DNA of 64,000 bases. Source: Streptococcus sanguinis. Lineage in GTDB: Bacteria; Bacillota; Bacilli; Lactobacillales; Streptococcaceae. The stretch lies in contig CP040556.1 in NCBI GenBank assembly GCA_013378335.1, positions 868,001-932,000 of the forward strand. The letters run 5' to 3'. A program made the position numbers and the translations under genes. Shown here piece by piece: positions 18,960 to 32,593 of this stretch (within the stretch, counting starts at the first letter, position 1; the number at the start of each line of letters is the position of its first letter). Below the pieces are notes generated by a model. The model had not been told where the DNA came from and searched no databases. It saw nothing but the letters and a program-made list of their open reading frames with translations.

Positions 18960-20027
18960 ATGAAACTGAACGTAAATCTCCCGCATCATCCCTATGATAT
19001 TCTCATCGAAAAGGGATCTTTATCTCAGGCTGGAAGTTGGCTGAGTCAGCTTTGGCAGCCTCAGAAGGTAGTTATCGTCACGGACAATCGAGTGGCTCGA
19101 CTCTATGCGGAAAAGGTCAAGCTGAGCTTGGAAGCGGCTGGGTTTGAGACTTTTGTCTTTGACTTTTTGGAAGGTGAAGCCAGCAAGAACTTAAAGACAG
19201 TCAACAAAGTCTATGAGTTTTTGGTCAAGGTTGGTCTGACTCGCAGTGATGGTATCGTGGCATTGGGAGGTGGCGTTGTTGGTGATTTGGCAGGATTTGT
19301 TGCTTCGACCTACATGCGGGGCATTCATTTCGTGCAGATTCCGACCAGTCTGACAGCTCAAGTGGACTCCTCTATCGGTGGTAAGACAGGTGTCAATACG
19401 CCTTGGGCCAAGAATATGGTCGGGACTTTTACCCAGCCTGATGGAGTTCTGATTGACCCTGAAGTCTTGCATACTTTGGGCCAGCGGGAATTGATTGAAG
19501 GCATGGGCGAGGTGGTCAAGTACGGCTTGATTGAGGATAAGGAACTCTGGGACGAGCTGTCAGAAATGAATGGCAGCCCAGAGTCGATTTTGGAGCATGC
19601 TGAAAGCATCATCTACCATTCCTGCGATGTCAAGCGTAAGATTGTGGTCGAGGACGAGCTGGATAATGGCGTTCGCCTCTATCTGAATTTCGGGCATACT
19701 ATTGGGCACGCTATTGAGGCGACAGCGGGCTATGGAAAAGTCATGCACGGTGAAGCTGTGGCGATTGGCATGGTACAAGTTTCCCGCGTCGCTGAAAAGA
19801 AAGGCCTCATGCCAGCCGGAATCACAGAAAACATCATCCATATGTGTCAGAAGTTTGGCTTGCCGGTGGTTTACCAGCCTTGGAATGAGAATGCTCTCTA
19901 TCAGGCTCTGACCCACGATAAGAAAGCTCGAGGCAACTCTATCAAACTAGTACTGGTGCCCGAGCTAGGGTCGGCTAGTATTCACCAGATTCCGCTGGAA
20001 GAGATGAAAGAATTTCTGAAGAAATAA
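18960..20027 (+). CDS. aroB: 3-dehydroquinate synthase
   Basis: A 355-residue enzyme that cyclises DAHP to 3-dehydroquinate, with NAD and a divalent metal. [19 protein letters not shown] (near 100) and [10 protein letters not shown] (near 138) are the NAD and phosphate-binding regions; the metal ligands include the His residues of [11 protein letters not shown] and [16 protein letters not shown] lies just before ATG 18960. Confidence 0.95.
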   Translation: MKLNVNLPHHPYDILIEKGSLSQAGSWLSQLWQPQKVVIVTDNRVARLYAEKVKLSLEAAGFETFVFDFLEGEASKNLKTVNKVYEFLVKVGLTRSDGIVALGGGVVGDLAGFVASTYMRGIHFVQIPTSLTAQVDSSIGGKTGVNTPWAKNMVGTFTQPDGVLIDPEVLHTLGQRELIEGMGEVVKYGLIEDKELWDELSEMNGSPESILEHAESIIYHSCDVKRKIVVEDELDNGVRLYLNFGHTIGHAIEATAGYGKVMHGEAVAIGMVQVSRVAEKKGLMPAGITENIIHMCQKFGLPVVYQPWNENALYQALTHDKKARGNSIKLVLVPELGSASIHQIPLEEMKEFLKK

Positions 20028-20116
20028 GTGCCAGATGGAGTTTAATACGATTGGACAGTTTGGATGAAAACGAAAAGACTGTCCAGTGTTTCCATCCCAG
20101 AAATAGGAGAAAATGT

Positions 20117-21283
20117 ATGAGATACTTAACAGCAGGAGAATCCCACGGACCACGGCTGACAGCTATTATTGAGGGAGTGCCGGCTGGTCTTCCTTTGACC
20201 GCTGACTATATCAATGCTGAGCTCAAGCGTCGCCAGGGTGGGTACGGCCGCGGTGCCCGCATGAAAATTGAAAGCGACCAAGTCGAGATTACGTCTGGGG
20301 TTCGGCATGGCTTGACCATGGGCGGTCCGATTACCCTCAATGTCACAAATCTGGATCATCAGAAGTGGCTGGAAATTATGAATGTAGCGGATGTGGATGA
20401 AAAGAAAAAAGGGCTGCGCAAGATTACCAAACCACGCCCTGGACATGCTGACTTGGTCGGAGGTATGAAATACCGCTTTGACGATTTGCGAAATTCCCTA
20501 GAGCGCTCTTCTGCCCGCGAAACGACCATGCGTGTAGCAGTCGGAGCAGTAGCCAAGCGTTTGCTGGAAGAAATTGGTGTAGAGGTAGCCAGTCATATCG
20601 TAACCTTCGGTGGCATTGATATCGATGTACCGAATAATCTAACTGTAGCAGAAATCAAGGAAAGAGCTGCCCAGTCGGAGGTTTCCATTGTCAATCCCGA
20701 GCGCGAAGAAGAAATCAAGGCCTACATTGACCAAATTAAGAAAGACGGGGATACCATCGGTGGTGTCATTGAGACTGTCGTTGGCGGTGTGCCGGTCGGT
20801 CTGGGCTCCTATGTCCAATGGGACAAGAAGCTGGACGCCAAGATTGCTCAAGGGGTCGTGTCTATCAATGCTTTCAAGGGAGTCGAGTTTGGCGTGGGCT
20901 TTGAAGCCGGCCGTCTCAAGGGCAGTCAAGTCATGGATGAAATCCTCTGGTCTGAGGAAGATGGCTTCACTCGCAGGACCAATAATCTAGGCGGCTTTGA
21001 GGGCGGTATGACCAATGGTCAGCCAATCGTGGTGCGAGGTGTCATGAAGCCCATTCCAACCCTTTACAAGCCACTGATGAGCGTGGATATTGAGACCCAC
21101 GAGCCTTATAAGGCGACAGTGGAACGGAGCGATCCTACGGCTCTGCCAGCTGCGGGTGTAGTCATGGAAAGCGTGGTCGCAACAGTTTTAGCCACTGAAG
21201 TTCTGGAGAAGTTCTCTTCGGATAATCTGGAAGAACTAAAGGATGCGGTAACCCGCCATCGGGACTTTGTCAAGAATTTTTAG
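20117..21283 (+). CDS. aroC: Chorismate synthase
   Basis: A 388-residue FMN-dependent enzyme making chorismate from EPSP. The N-terminal signature [14 protein letters not shown] (about 7-20), [15 protein letters not shown] (near 132) and the C-terminal [14 protein letters not shown] region are present. ATG 20117 lies behind ATAGGAG; an in-frame start further upstream (20051) would add a poorly structured extension and is rejected. Confidence 0.95.
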   Translation: MRYLTAGESHGPRLTAIIEGVPAGLPLTADYINAELKRRQGGYGRGARMKIESDQVEITSGVRHGLTMGGPITLNVTNLDHQKWLEIMNVADVDEKKKGLRKITKPRPGHADLVGGMKYRFDDLRNSLERSSARETTMRVAVGAVAKRLLEEIGVEVASHIVTFGGIDIDVPNNLTVAEIKERAAQSEVSIVNPEREEEIKAYIDQIKKDGDTIGGVIETVVGGVPVGLGSYVQWDKKLDAKIAQGVVSINAFKGVEFGVGFEAGRLKGSQVMDEILWSEEDGFTRRTNNLGGFEGGMTNGQPIVVRGVMKPIPTLYKPLMSVDIETHEPYKATVERSDPTALPAAGVVMESVVATVLATEVLEKFSSDNLEELKDAVTRHRDFVKNF

Positions 21284-21298
21284 AAGAGAGGAGTGGGC

Positions 21299-22405
21299 AT
21301 GGAGAGAAAAACAGTCTATATCGCTGGCTTGGGACTGATTGGAGCTTCCTTGGCTCTGGGCATCAAGCGTGACCACCCTGAGTATGAAGTTCTCGGCTAC
21401 AACCGCGGTGAGGAATCGCGACAGATTGCCTTGGAGCGGGGAATGGTAGACCGGGTAACGGATGATTTTGCGGTCTTTGCTCCCTTGGCTGATGTGATTA
21501 TTCTAGCTGTACCCATCAAGCAGACCATAGCATTTATCAAAGACTTGGCCGAGATGGTTCTGAAGGAAAATGTTATCATCTCAGATGCTGGATCAACCAA
21601 GGCTGATATTGTGGCAGCTGCAGAAAAGTATCTGCAGAATAAGCCCGTCCGTTTTGTCGGTGCTCACCCTATGGCCGGAAGTCACAAGACTGGAGCTAAG
21701 GCTGCCCATGTCAACCTCTTTGAAAACGCCTATTATATCTTCACCCCCTCTAGTTTGACCAAGTCAGGTACGCTTGAGGAAATGAAAGACTTGCTGAGTG
21801 GTCTTCATGCCCGCTTTATCCAGGTGGACGCAGCCGAGCACGACCGAGTGACCAGTCAAATCAGCCATTTTCCGCATATCTTAGCCTCCAGCCTTATGGA
21901 GCAAGCGGCAGCTTATAGCCAAGAGCATGAGCTGACCCAGTCTTTTGCAGCTGGTGGTTTTCGAGATATGACGCGGATTGCGGAGAGTGAGCCTGGTATG
22001 TGGACCTCTATTCTCTTGACCAATCCTCAAGCCATTTTGGAGCGGCTAGAAGATTTTAAAGACCAGTTAGACAAGGTGGCTACAGCTATTAAGACCAAGG
22101 ACGAGACAGCTATCTGGGAATTTTTCGACCGTGGAAGGCAGAGCCGCAAGCAGATGGAAATTCATAAACGAGCTGGTGTGGATAGCTTTTATGACCTCTT
22201 TATTGAAGTGCCTGACGAAGAAGATGCGATTTTGGGTATTTTGGAACTCCTGCGCGGAATTTCTGTCGTCAACATTCGGATTAACGAGGAAAACCGAGAA
22301 GATATAAACGGTATTCTGCAAATCACCTTTAAAAATCACCAAGATTTGGAAAAATCTGCTAAAATAGTAAGAGAAAATACGGATTACCTAGTGTCCGTAG
22401 ACTAA
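21299..22405 (+). CDS. tyrA: Prephenate dehydrogenase
   Basis: A 368-residue NAD-dependent enzyme that converts prephenate to 4-hydroxyphenylpyruvate on the tyrosine branch. The Rossmann motif is GLGLIGASLALGIK (about 8-21), with the substrate loop GAHPMAGSHKTG (near 122). The last 75 residues (EVPDEEDAILGILELLRG onward) look like an ACT domain, so tyrosine feedback is likely. ATG 21299 is 7 bases from AGAGGAG; a GTG six bases upstream is too close to it. Confidence 0.93.
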   Translation: MERKTVYIAGLGLIGASLALGIKRDHPEYEVLGYNRGEESRQIALERGMVDRVTDDFAVFAPLADVIILAVPIKQTIAFIKDLAEMVLKENVIISDAGSTKADIVAAAEKYLQNKPVRFVGAHPMAGSHKTGAKAAHVNLFENAYYIFTPSSLTKSGTLEEMKDLLSGLHARFIQVDAAEHDRVTSQISHFPHILASSLMEQAAAYSQEHELTQSFAAGGFRDMTRIAESEPGMWTSILLTNPQAILERLEDFKDQLDKVATAIKTKDETAIWEFFDRGRQSRKQMEIHKRAGVDSFYDLFIEVPDEEDAILGILELLRGISVVNIRINEENREDINGILQITFKNHQDLEKSAKIVRENTDYLVSVD

Positions 22406-22423
22406 TATAGATTGGAGAATTCT

Positions 22424-22762
22424 ATGTCAAATATTTATGATTTAGCCAATGAACTGAGCAGAAATCTGCGTGATTTACCTGAGTACAAGGCCGTCGCAGA
22501 AAGCAAGAAAGCAGTGGATGCTGATAGCGAAGCGAAGGTCATTTTTGAGGATTATCTGGCTTTCCAGCAGGAGTTGCAACAGCTGGCTCAGACTGGTCAG
22601 GTACCGACTCAGGAGGTGCAGGACAAGATGACTTCCTTTGGTGAGAAGATTCAGGGAAATGCTGTTCTTACTGAATTCTTCAATAAGCAGCAGCAACTGT
22701 CCATCTATCTGGCGGATATCGAGCGTATCATCTTTGATCCGGTGCAGGATTTGCTTAAATAA
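22424..22762 (+). CDS. YlbF/YmcA-family protein (UPF0342)
   Basis: A 112-residue, almost wholly helical protein of the YheA/YlbF/YmcA group. In B. subtilis, YlbF and YmcA act with YaaT in RNA processing; the role of this UPF0342 branch is not settled. Its place between tyrA and aroA is conserved in streptococci. ATG 22424 follows TTGGAGAA. Confidence 0.88.
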   Translation: MSNIYDLANELSRNLRDLPEYKAVAESKKAVDADSEAKVIFEDYLAFQQELQQLAQTGQVPTQEVQDKMTSFGEKIQGNAVLTEFFNKQQQLSIYLADIERIIFDPVQDLLK

Positions 22763-22775
22763 GCTAATAAAAAAA

Positions 22776-22853
22776 GAAGAATCTGGGCTGAATACCCGGA
22801 TTCTTTTTGCTTCAGCTAGGATTCCAGAAATTTTAAGAATTTCTGGTCTTTTT
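22776..22853 (+). terminator. Two tandem terminators before aroA
   Basis: First hairpin agaatctggg / cccggattct (22778-22804) with five T bases, then ccagaaatt / aatttctgg (22824-22846) followed by a T-rich run. They split the aromatic cluster into two transcription units, aroD to UPF0342 and aroA onward, unless read through. Confidence 0.88.
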
Positions 22854-22865
22854 ATGATAAAATAA

Positions 22866-24644
<1,779 letters not shown>

Positions 24645-24648
<4 letters not shown>

Positions 24649-25478
24649 AAATAGCATTTTTAGGTCCCAGAGGCTCCTTTTCTCACCATGTAGCCCAAGC
24701 TGCCTTTCCAAGCCAGGACTTGGTGCCTTATCAGAATATCACCGAGGTCATGAAGGCTTATGAGGCTAGAGAAGTGGATTACTCGGTTGTTCCGGTGGAA
24801 AATTCCATTGAGGGCAGTGTCCATGAGACGCTGGACTATCTCTTTCATCAAGCAGATATTCAGGCGGTGGCAGAAATCGTCCAGCCCATCAAGCAGCAGC
24901 TTTTAGTGACCGATTTGGAAAAGCCAATTGAGAAAATATTTTCTCACCCGCAAGCTATTGCCCAAGGAAAGAAATACATCCGCCAGCATTATCCCCAGGC
25001 TGCCATTGAGGTGACGGCTAGTACAGCCTATGCAGCTCGTTTTGTGGCAGAGCATCCTGAAAAGAATTTTGCGGCTATTGCCCCGCGCACGGCTGCAGCA
25101 GAATACGGGCTCAAAGTAGCGGCCAGCGACATTCAGGAAATGGAAGAAAATTATACCCGCTTCTGGATTTTGGGTCATGAGGTTCCTGAACTTCAACTGA
25201 CCAAGACAGGAGACAAGCAGACACTGGCTTTGACCTTGCCGGACAATCTGCCTGGCGCCCTCTATAAGGCCTTGTCGACCTTTGCTTGGCGTGGGATTGA
25301 CCTGACCAAGATTGAGAGCCGGCCTCTAAAAACGGCTCTGGGAGAGTATTTCTTCATTATTGACATTGACAACGAACAGAAAAAATTGGCGGATTTTGCC
25401 TATCAAGAGTTGACAAGTCTTGGAATTACTTATAAAATTTTTGGTAGCTACAGTGTGTTTCTGATTGAGGACAAGTAG
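24645..25478 (+). CDS. pheA: Prephenate dehydratase
   Basis: A 277-residue enzyme decarboxylating and dehydrating prephenate to phenylpyruvate. The catalytic domain starts LGPRGSFSHHVAQAAF and contains the TRFWILG motif (near 175). A C-terminal ACT domain holds the ESRPLKTALGEYFF motif (near 226), which binds phenylalanine for feedback control. Confidence 0.95.
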
Positions 25479-25496
25479 CAGTAGATTGGAGAAGAG

Positions 25497-26846
25497 ATGA
25501 AGAAACCAGAAAATCTTAGCCATCATGAACAGCTCCGCTTAGATTATCTCTATAAGAATTATTACTATCTAAACGATAAAGAAAAGAAAGAATTTGACTA
25601 TTTGCGTCAGAAGTCCAAGGGGATTGGCAGTTCAGCCAGTGTGCCGGATCATGAAGAGCAGCCGCATACAGTTAGCGACGCCTATGAGCAAGAGCCAGTG
25701 GAAATGGATTCTTCTGGTCTCTTGCCCAAGTACCCTGAGCGTTCTTCTCGCAGCAGAAGGCAAAAGAAGGCACCGGAAGCTCTGGCAGAAGCTGGTCTGG
25801 GACAAGACAAGCCCAAGAAGCCTCGCAAAAAAATCCGCTTGAAACGAATTCTGCTTTGGGCAGGCATTTTCCTGCTGATGGTCTTGGGGGGCATGCTTTT
25901 CATGTTTATCAAAGGCTTGACGACAGCACACAATGGAAATTCTAAACCAGCCGAAACAGAATTCTTTGACGGACAGGACACTAAAGACGGAGTGAATATC
26001 CTCATTCTTGGGACGGACGGCCGAGTTGGCGATGACTCGACTGAGACACGGACCGACTCCATTATGGTCTTGAATGTTGGTAATAAGGACCATAAGGTGA
26101 AATTGGTCAGCTTTATGCGTGATACCCTTATTCACATTGATGGCGTCAGCAATGAGTACACTGATCCGTCGCAGGCAGATTACTATGACCAAAAGCTCAA
26201 TTCTGCCTACACGATTGGGGAGCAAAACCACAACCGCGGTGCAGACTATGTCCGCCAGATGCTCAAGGACAATTTTGACTTGGACATCAAATATTATGCC
26301 CTGGTGGATTTCCAGACCTTTGCGACAGCTATTGACACCCTTTTCCCAAATGGCGTCAGCATGAATGCTCAGTTCTCAACCATTGATGGGGAAAAGGTGA
26401 CAGAAGTTGAAGTGCCAGATGACTTAAATATGAAAGACGGTGTGGTGCCCAACCAAACAATCAAGGTTGGTCAGCAGCAGATGGACGGTCGGACCTTGCT
26501 CAACTACGCTCGTTTCCGTAAGGATGACGAGGGCGACTTTGGCCGGACCCGCCGCCAGCAGGAAGTATTGACAGCTGTTTTCCAGCAGGTCAAGGATCCG
26601 ACCAAGCTCTTTACCGGATCAGAGGCTCTTGGTAAGGTCTTTGCCTTGACTTCGACCAATGTGCCTTACAGCTTCCTTTTGACCAATGGTCTCTCTATGG
26701 CAGGAGATTCCCGCAATGGGGTTGAGCGCCTGACGATTCCGGAAAATGGCGACTGGGTGGATACCTATGACATGTACGGTGGCCAAGGGCTCTTGATTGA
26801 CTTCGAAGCCTATAAAGAAAGACTGCAGCAAATGGGTCTCAGATAA
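25497..26846 (+). CDS. LytR-CpsA-Psr (LCP) family protein
   Basis: A 449-residue membrane-anchored LCP enzyme. A 117-residue basic cytoplasmic region leads to one membrane helix (about 118-138, LLWAGIFLLMVLGGMLFMF), then the extracellular catalytic domain with the DSIMVLNV (near 184), VSFMRDTLIHI (near 202) and NYARFRKDDEGDFGRTRRQQ (near 336) signatures. LCP proteins attach teichoic acids or capsule to peptidoglycan. In pneumococcus the gene after pheA is called psr, and this one occupies the same place. Confidence 0.9.
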   Translation: MKKPENLSHHEQLRLDYLYKNYYYLNDKEKKEFDYLRQKSKGIGSSASVPDHEEQPHTVSDAYEQEPVEMDSSGLLPKYPERSSRSRRQKKAPEALAEAGLGQDKPKKPRKKIRLKRILLWAGIFLLMVLGGMLFMFIKGLTTAHNGNSKPAETEFFDGQDTKDGVNILILGTDGRVGDDSTETRTDSIMVLNVGNKDHKVKLVSFMRDTLIHIDGVSNEYTDPSQADYYDQKLNSAYTIGEQNHNRGADYVRQMLKDNFDLDIKYYALVDFQTFATAIDTLFPNGVSMNAQFSTIDGEKVTEVEVPDDLNMKDGVVPNQTIKVGQQQMDGRTLLNYARFRKDDEGDFGRTRRQQEVLTAVFQQVKDPTKLFTGSEALGKVFALTSTNVPYSFLLTNGLSMAGDSRNGVERLTIPENGDWVDTYDMYGGQGLLIDFEAYKERLQQMGLR

Positions 26847-26862
26847 GATATATGATATAATG

Positions 26863-28285
<1,423 letters not shown>

Positions 28286-28374
28286 AAATCTTTTAGCGAA
28301 AGTAATTCAAAAGTCCTTGTTTTTAAATTTTTGGCAGTTCAAAGTATTAGTAATCGAAAGAGGTTAATACAGGC

Positions 28375-29274
28375 ATGAATGAAATTATTGTACGCAATCT
28401 AAAGAAAAATTTTCATGGTAAAGTTGTATTGGACATTCCTAGCTTTAAATCGCATTCAGGAGAGATTGTTTCTATAGTGGGCACCAATGGTGCAGGTAAA
28501 TCAACTTTCATAAAAATTATCTCTGGCTTAATGTTACAAGATGCAGGTGATGTATTTGTTTTTGGCAGTAAGAATACTTCGAAAGATATTCATAACAATG
28601 TCAAGCTTGTACTAGAAAGCGGTAGAGGCTACTATGAATATCTGACGGCAAATCAAAATATTGATTACTTTTTACATTTGAATAAAAGTTCGCGTAGTCA
28701 GATTAAGGAAGAATTGGAGGATTTATTTAATAAACTAGCTTTCCATCCCTATGTTGATGTATTGGTGTCCGAATTGTCACAAGGAACAAGACAAAAATTG
28801 TCTTTGATTATTGCATTACTTTGTAAGCCAAAAGTATTGTGTTTAGATGAGCCAACCAATGGTCTGGATGTCATTGCCAAAAAGCAGTTTGCGAAATTAT
28901 TACTAACTCTCAGTCAAGAAAAAGGAACTATTGTCCTCATGACGACTCATGATATCTATTTTGCAAAAGAAATATCAACAAGAATTTGTATCATGAGTAG
29001 AGGCGAAATAATACAGCAAGGTAGTTTCTCAGAAATCTTTGGGAAAAATACTAGGTGGATTAAATACAGAATTGGTATTTCAGATTCTGAGAAAGATGCT
29101 TTTGAGAGGCTGTTTTCTGATTTATCTTATCAAGTAGAAAACGAAAGATTGATTGTTGAAGTAAAAGATAGTCAGGTGAAAAATAATATCTTTAATAATT
29201 TTGAGATAATATTTTTTGAAGAAGTTGAGGAAAGCATCGAAGAAATATTGTATGAGGTTATCAATGATGATTAA
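28375..29274 (+). CDS. ABC transporter ATP-binding protein
   Basis: A 299-residue ABC ATPase: Walker A GTNGAGKSTF (about 37-46), signature LSQGTRQKL (near 137), Walker B VLCLDEPTNGLD (near 156), switch His in TTHD. The C-terminal 80 residues form an extra domain of the type seen in drug, bacteriocin or antibiotic exporters. The gene is clearly more AT-rich than the aro genes upstream. It overlaps the next gene, forming a three-gene exporter operon. Confidence 0.88.
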   Translation: MNEIIVRNLKKNFHGKVVLDIPSFKSHSGEIVSIVGTNGAGKSTFIKIISGLMLQDAGDVFVFGSKNTSKDIHNNVKLVLESGRGYYEYLTANQNIDYFLHLNKSSRSQIKEELEDLFNKLAFHPYVDVLVSELSQGTRQKLSLIIALLCKPKVLCLDEPTNGLDVIAKKQFAKLLLTLSQEKGTIVLMTTHDIYFAKEISTRICIMSRGEIIQQGSFSEIFGKNTRWIKYRIGISDSEKDAFERLFSDLSYQVENERLIVEVKDSQVKNNIFNNFEIIFFEEVEESIEEILYEVINDD

Positions 29275-30004
29275 AGAAATAAGAAGGGAGTTAAAGAGAC
29301 AGCTGCAAGAGATGATGCAGTTTAAATTTAATTTATTTTTTTCAAATTTTGGAATTTTGATAATGGTTTCAGCTTATCTTCAATACTTTAAAAATACACA
29401 AAGTAAATTTTTATTGTTATGTTTGTTATTTACTTGGTATTTTACGAGTCATAGTATTACGCATCCAACTTTTTTTATTGAGGATGACCTTTATGACAGA
29501 ACTTTGATTAGTGTAATCCAGAGTAGTAAGAGTGTTTTTCATGTTTTAATGTTTAAAATTATTGTTCAGATATTGGTGGATCTAGTTAAAGCCATACCTA
29601 TATTTATTATTTTATCCACGTTAAATGATATTGATTTTCCGGATAGTATCTTAAAGTTAGTTGCGAGTCTCGCTGCATGTATGCTAACTATTATTAGCAT
29701 ATATGGTTTAGGCTTTTGCCTATCAAGTCTCTGCTTCATTTTTAATCGTACTTCTAGCATTACATCGTTAATTTCTTATTTCATGCTGTATTTTACTGGC
29801 ATACTAACACCGCTAGGTGGTTTATTTGGCTTTATAGGAAAGCTTTTCCCTTACTATGCCTTGAGAAATTTTATTATTTCTCCGTCCTACCAGAGTGTTT
29901 TTTTAATTATAGTTTATTGTGCAGTCTATTGGTCAGCTGGAACTTTCCTATTTTTCACTTTATTGAACATTGCTAAAAAAAGAGGGAGCCTTTTCCATGT
30001 TTAG
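29264..30004 (+). CDS. ABC-2 type permease
   Basis: A 246-residue membrane protein with six hydrophobic segments, starting at ATG 29264 inside the end of the ATPase gene. The late segment FMLYFTGILTPLGGLFGFIG resembles the last membrane region of ABC-2 permeases. It should pair with the following permease and the ATPase as an exporter. Substrate unknown. Confidence 0.75.
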   Translation: MMIKEIRRELKRQLQEMMQFKFNLFFSNFGILIMVSAYLQYFKNTQSKFLLLCLLFTWYFTSHSITHPTFFIEDDLYDRTLISVIQSSKSVFHVLMFKIIVQILVDLVKAIPIFIILSTLNDIDFPDSILKLVASLAACMLTIISIYGLGFCLSSLCFIFNRTSSITSLISYFMLYFTGILTPLGGLFGFIGKLFPYYALRNFIISPSYQSVFLIIVYCAVYWSAGTFLFFTLLNIAKKRGSLFHV

Positions 30005-30611
30005 TGAATTAAGAAGATATTTTAATTATAGAGTTCGATACACGTTTGATAGTATTTGCGAAGTGATTTATTCCATGATTTTTATTACAGGAATCATTAT
30101 TATTTTCAATAGTGATAAACCGATAAATCTACTCTATTTTTTTATTTATTATTCCATAACTAATGTGATATTGCTTGCTAATGAGGAGTTGGAATTTGAA
30201 ATTCGCACTAATCAATATACAAATATCAAAACAACTAGACGTACACCAATGATGATTTATATTGCTAGATCAACAACTTATTTTATTTGGTCAACGCTCA
30301 TTTTTTTGATTTCAATTATTCTATCGTATATGTTTTTTAATGGAAAGTTTTTTATGCCTTCATTCCATTTAGTGGATTTGATTTTGATGTCAATACTTAA
30401 TTATGCTGTATTTTTTGTCTTATATACCATAGCAATTAATTTAACAGAACGCTTTAAACGAGTATCCGTCTTATTGAATTTATTTAATACCATAATGCTA
30501 TTTTATTCTGGACTAGTATTTCCTGCTCCCTTTGTTAGCTATGCAGATGTATTGGATATGTTTTTGAATAAAAATAAAAGTAAATTGATATGTTTAGAAC
30601 TAGTCATTTAA
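29997..30611 (+). CDS. ABC-2 type permease, possibly shortened
   Basis: A 204-residue membrane protein overlapping the previous gene by eight bases. Five hydrophobic segments are seen; the last, LLNLFNTIMLFYSGLVFPAPF, is followed by only about 30 residues where related permeases usually have one more helix. It may be truncated or frameshifted at the C-terminus, but no continuation in another frame is obvious in the following 130 bases. Confidence 0.65.
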   Translation: MFSELRRYFNYRVRYTFDSICEVIYSMIFITGIIIIFNSDKPINLLYFFIYYSITNVILLANEELEFEIRTNQYTNIKTTRRTPMMIYIARSTTYFIWSTLIFLISIILSYMFFNGKFFMPSFHLVDLILMSILNYAVFFVLYTIAINLTERFKRVSVLLNLFNTIMLFYSGLVFPAPFVSYADVLDMFLNKNKSKLICLELVI

Positions 30612-30742
30612 ATCTTTCTCTGAAAGATTATAAAGTAGCCCTACGTTTAATGGTTTCATTCAAATATTCAGCTCCTCTTATATCCTCGTCTAGAAAAAAC
30701 GACTATCTAAGTTGCTAAATAACTTCAGGAGGTTTATACGCT

Positions 30743-32284
30743 ATGCTTAGAGCTTATGTAACTAAAAAGTATTTATTCTCCTATTTTGTGGCGATTATGA
30801 TTACTTGGCTGGAGGCTGTGATTACACCAGCTTTGATTCAGTATATTGTCTCTAGTTTTACCAATCACCAGTTGCATTTGCTGTGGCAGGTCTTGACTTG
30901 GGGGATTGTGGGGAATTTGATTCTCTTGCTGGGTTTGGCGGGGAAACGCTATTACTATGCACGAGTGCTGACGGACTTCAAGTCGGGAATTATGCAGGCT
31001 ATCTTTCAGACTTTCTTATATAGCCGTCGGATAGCGGATGAAGAGGTTTTATCCGACCTGGAAAATGATGTGAAACAGCTAGAAGATAACTATATTGAGC
31101 CTACTGTCATTATCATTTCTTCTTTGGGATTTACAACTGTCTCTATCTGTTATGCACTCTGGACAAATTTTTATCTTGGCTTGCTCTTTATCATTTTTTA
31201 TTCGATACCTGTTCTTTGTAGTGGAATTGGATCTAAACGCCTGGATACGATTACTAAGCAGAAATCCCTAGCTAACCAAGGCTATGTCTCTCAGGTGACC
31301 AATATGATTGCGGGTGCTCGTTCCATACGGTATTATTGGGGACAAAGCTTGTTTTACAATCTTTTTTCCAAAGATTTGCACAAGGCTTTAGAGCAAGAAG
31401 TCGCCTATGAAAAGCAACGGACGATAAACAGTCTCTTTATCAATGGAATTGATGCCTTTTGCTCTGTTGCGCCTATTGTCATTGGTGGTTTCATGACCTA
31501 TTATAATTACCTATCTGCAGCCAGCTTTGTTGGGATTTACCTAGTATCGCACAATATCGGCTACCAATTTCAGGAGTTATCTTACTTTATCAATACTAGA
31601 AAATCAGCTAAGTCTCTTTGTGATAAATATCAAAACATGCTGGGAGAGGAGTTGATAATACCTTCAGCTCTTGAAAGTTCCATCTTTCCTATCCAGCTAG
31701 AGCAAGTCAGTGTAGAGCGTGATGGTCGAGAAATCCTAGCCCCTTGTGACCTTACCATTGAGGAAGGGGAAAAGATTGCCATTATAGGAGAAAGCGGGTC
31801 TGGGAAAACAACCTTACTGAACCTCATATATGGAGAAATCAAGCCTAGTCAAGGTCGGATTCGCTACCATGGACAAGAGCTAAGCTCGGATGAACTTTAT
31901 CAGGCAGGAGCCTACATTCTCCAGTCCAGTCATGTCTTTGATGGATTGACACTAGAGGAAAATATCGCTCTGGGGCAAGAACTTGATTCTGTACGGATGG
32001 AAGAAATCCTGCAGCAAACCGGTCTGAAAGCTCTTAAAGGCAAAACACCCGGCAATCAAACTCTGTCAGGCGGCGAGAAGCAGCGGCTAGAAATTGCCCG
32101 CGCTCTCTATCACAATCGCCAATTTATCCTGGCTGACGAGGTTAAGGCCAATCTGGATCTAAAAAACCAAGAGAAAATCAGCCAGCTTCTCTTCTCTCTC
32201 CCACAAGCAGTCGTAGAAGTGATTCATCACTATAGCGAAGAGGACTTGAAGCGCTATGATAAGGTCATAAAACTGGAGAGATAG
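30743..32284 (+). CDS. ABC exporter with fused membrane and ATPase domains
   Basis: A 513-residue half-transporter: membrane domain about 1-290, ATPase about 315-513. Walker A is GESGSGKTTLL (near 351), the signature LSGGEKQRLEIARAL (near 439) and the Walker B region FILADEVKANLD, where the usual catalytic Glu follows Asp as ADE. The type resembles exporters of bacteriocins and drugs. AGGAGG lies ahead of ATG 30743. It follows the AT-rich three-gene exporter in the same direction but has a higher GC content. Confidence 0.82.
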   Translation: MLRAYVTKKYLFSYFVAIMITWLEAVITPALIQYIVSSFTNHQLHLLWQVLTWGIVGNLILLLGLAGKRYYYARVLTDFKSGIMQAIFQTFLYSRRIADEEVLSDLENDVKQLEDNYIEPTVIIISSLGFTTVSICYALWTNFYLGLLFIIFYSIPVLCSGIGSKRLDTITKQKSLANQGYVSQVTNMIAGARSIRYYWGQSLFYNLFSKDLHKALEQEVAYEKQRTINSLFINGIDAFCSVAPIVIGGFMTYYNYLSAASFVGIYLVSHNIGYQFQELSYFINTRKSAKSLCDKYQNMLGEELIIPSALESSIFPIQLEQVSVERDGREILAPCDLTIEEGEKIAIIGESGSGKTTLLNLIYGEIKPSQGRIRYHGQELSSDELYQAGAYILQSSHVFDGLTLEENIALGQELDSVRMEEILQQTGLKALKGKTPGNQTLSGGEKQRLEIARALYHNRQFILADEVKANLDLKNQEKISQLLFSLPQAVVEVIHHYSEEDLKRYDKVIKLER

Positions 32285-32459
32285 GTGGATACATAGTTTT
32301 TAGAAAGGAGTGGCAGAGGCCATTCCTTTTTGTGAGTTGGAAAATAAGATAATTAGCTTTTTTCTCTTTTATAATATACAATAAAGTTAACAAAGGAGTA
32401 TAGAAGAGCGGCGTAATGGATAATAAAAAACAACTCCGTCTTAAAATATCGGTACAAAA

Positions 32460-32590
32460 ATGTCAAACGAAGATTATGTTGAAGAACTTAATGAACGACT
32501 GAAGAATTTTAAAAGCTTAAAAAATAAAGCGATTTTCTTGAATTAGAGTTTGAACTATATAGTAATCTTGTAAAGTTAATCGAGGAGTTA
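32460..32590 (+). pseudogene. Short broken frame joined to the following kinase gene
   Basis: ATG 32460 begins a helical, acidic stretch (SNEDYVEELNERLKNFKSL) that ends at TAG 32544. One extra A near 32526-32528 would continue it as KSDFLELEFELYSNL and then, with no stop, into the kinase frame at 32594. It may be an N-terminal extension of the kinase or a small gene that has lost its stop. I do not recognise the sequence. Confidence 0.35.
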
Positions 32591-32593
32591 TTG

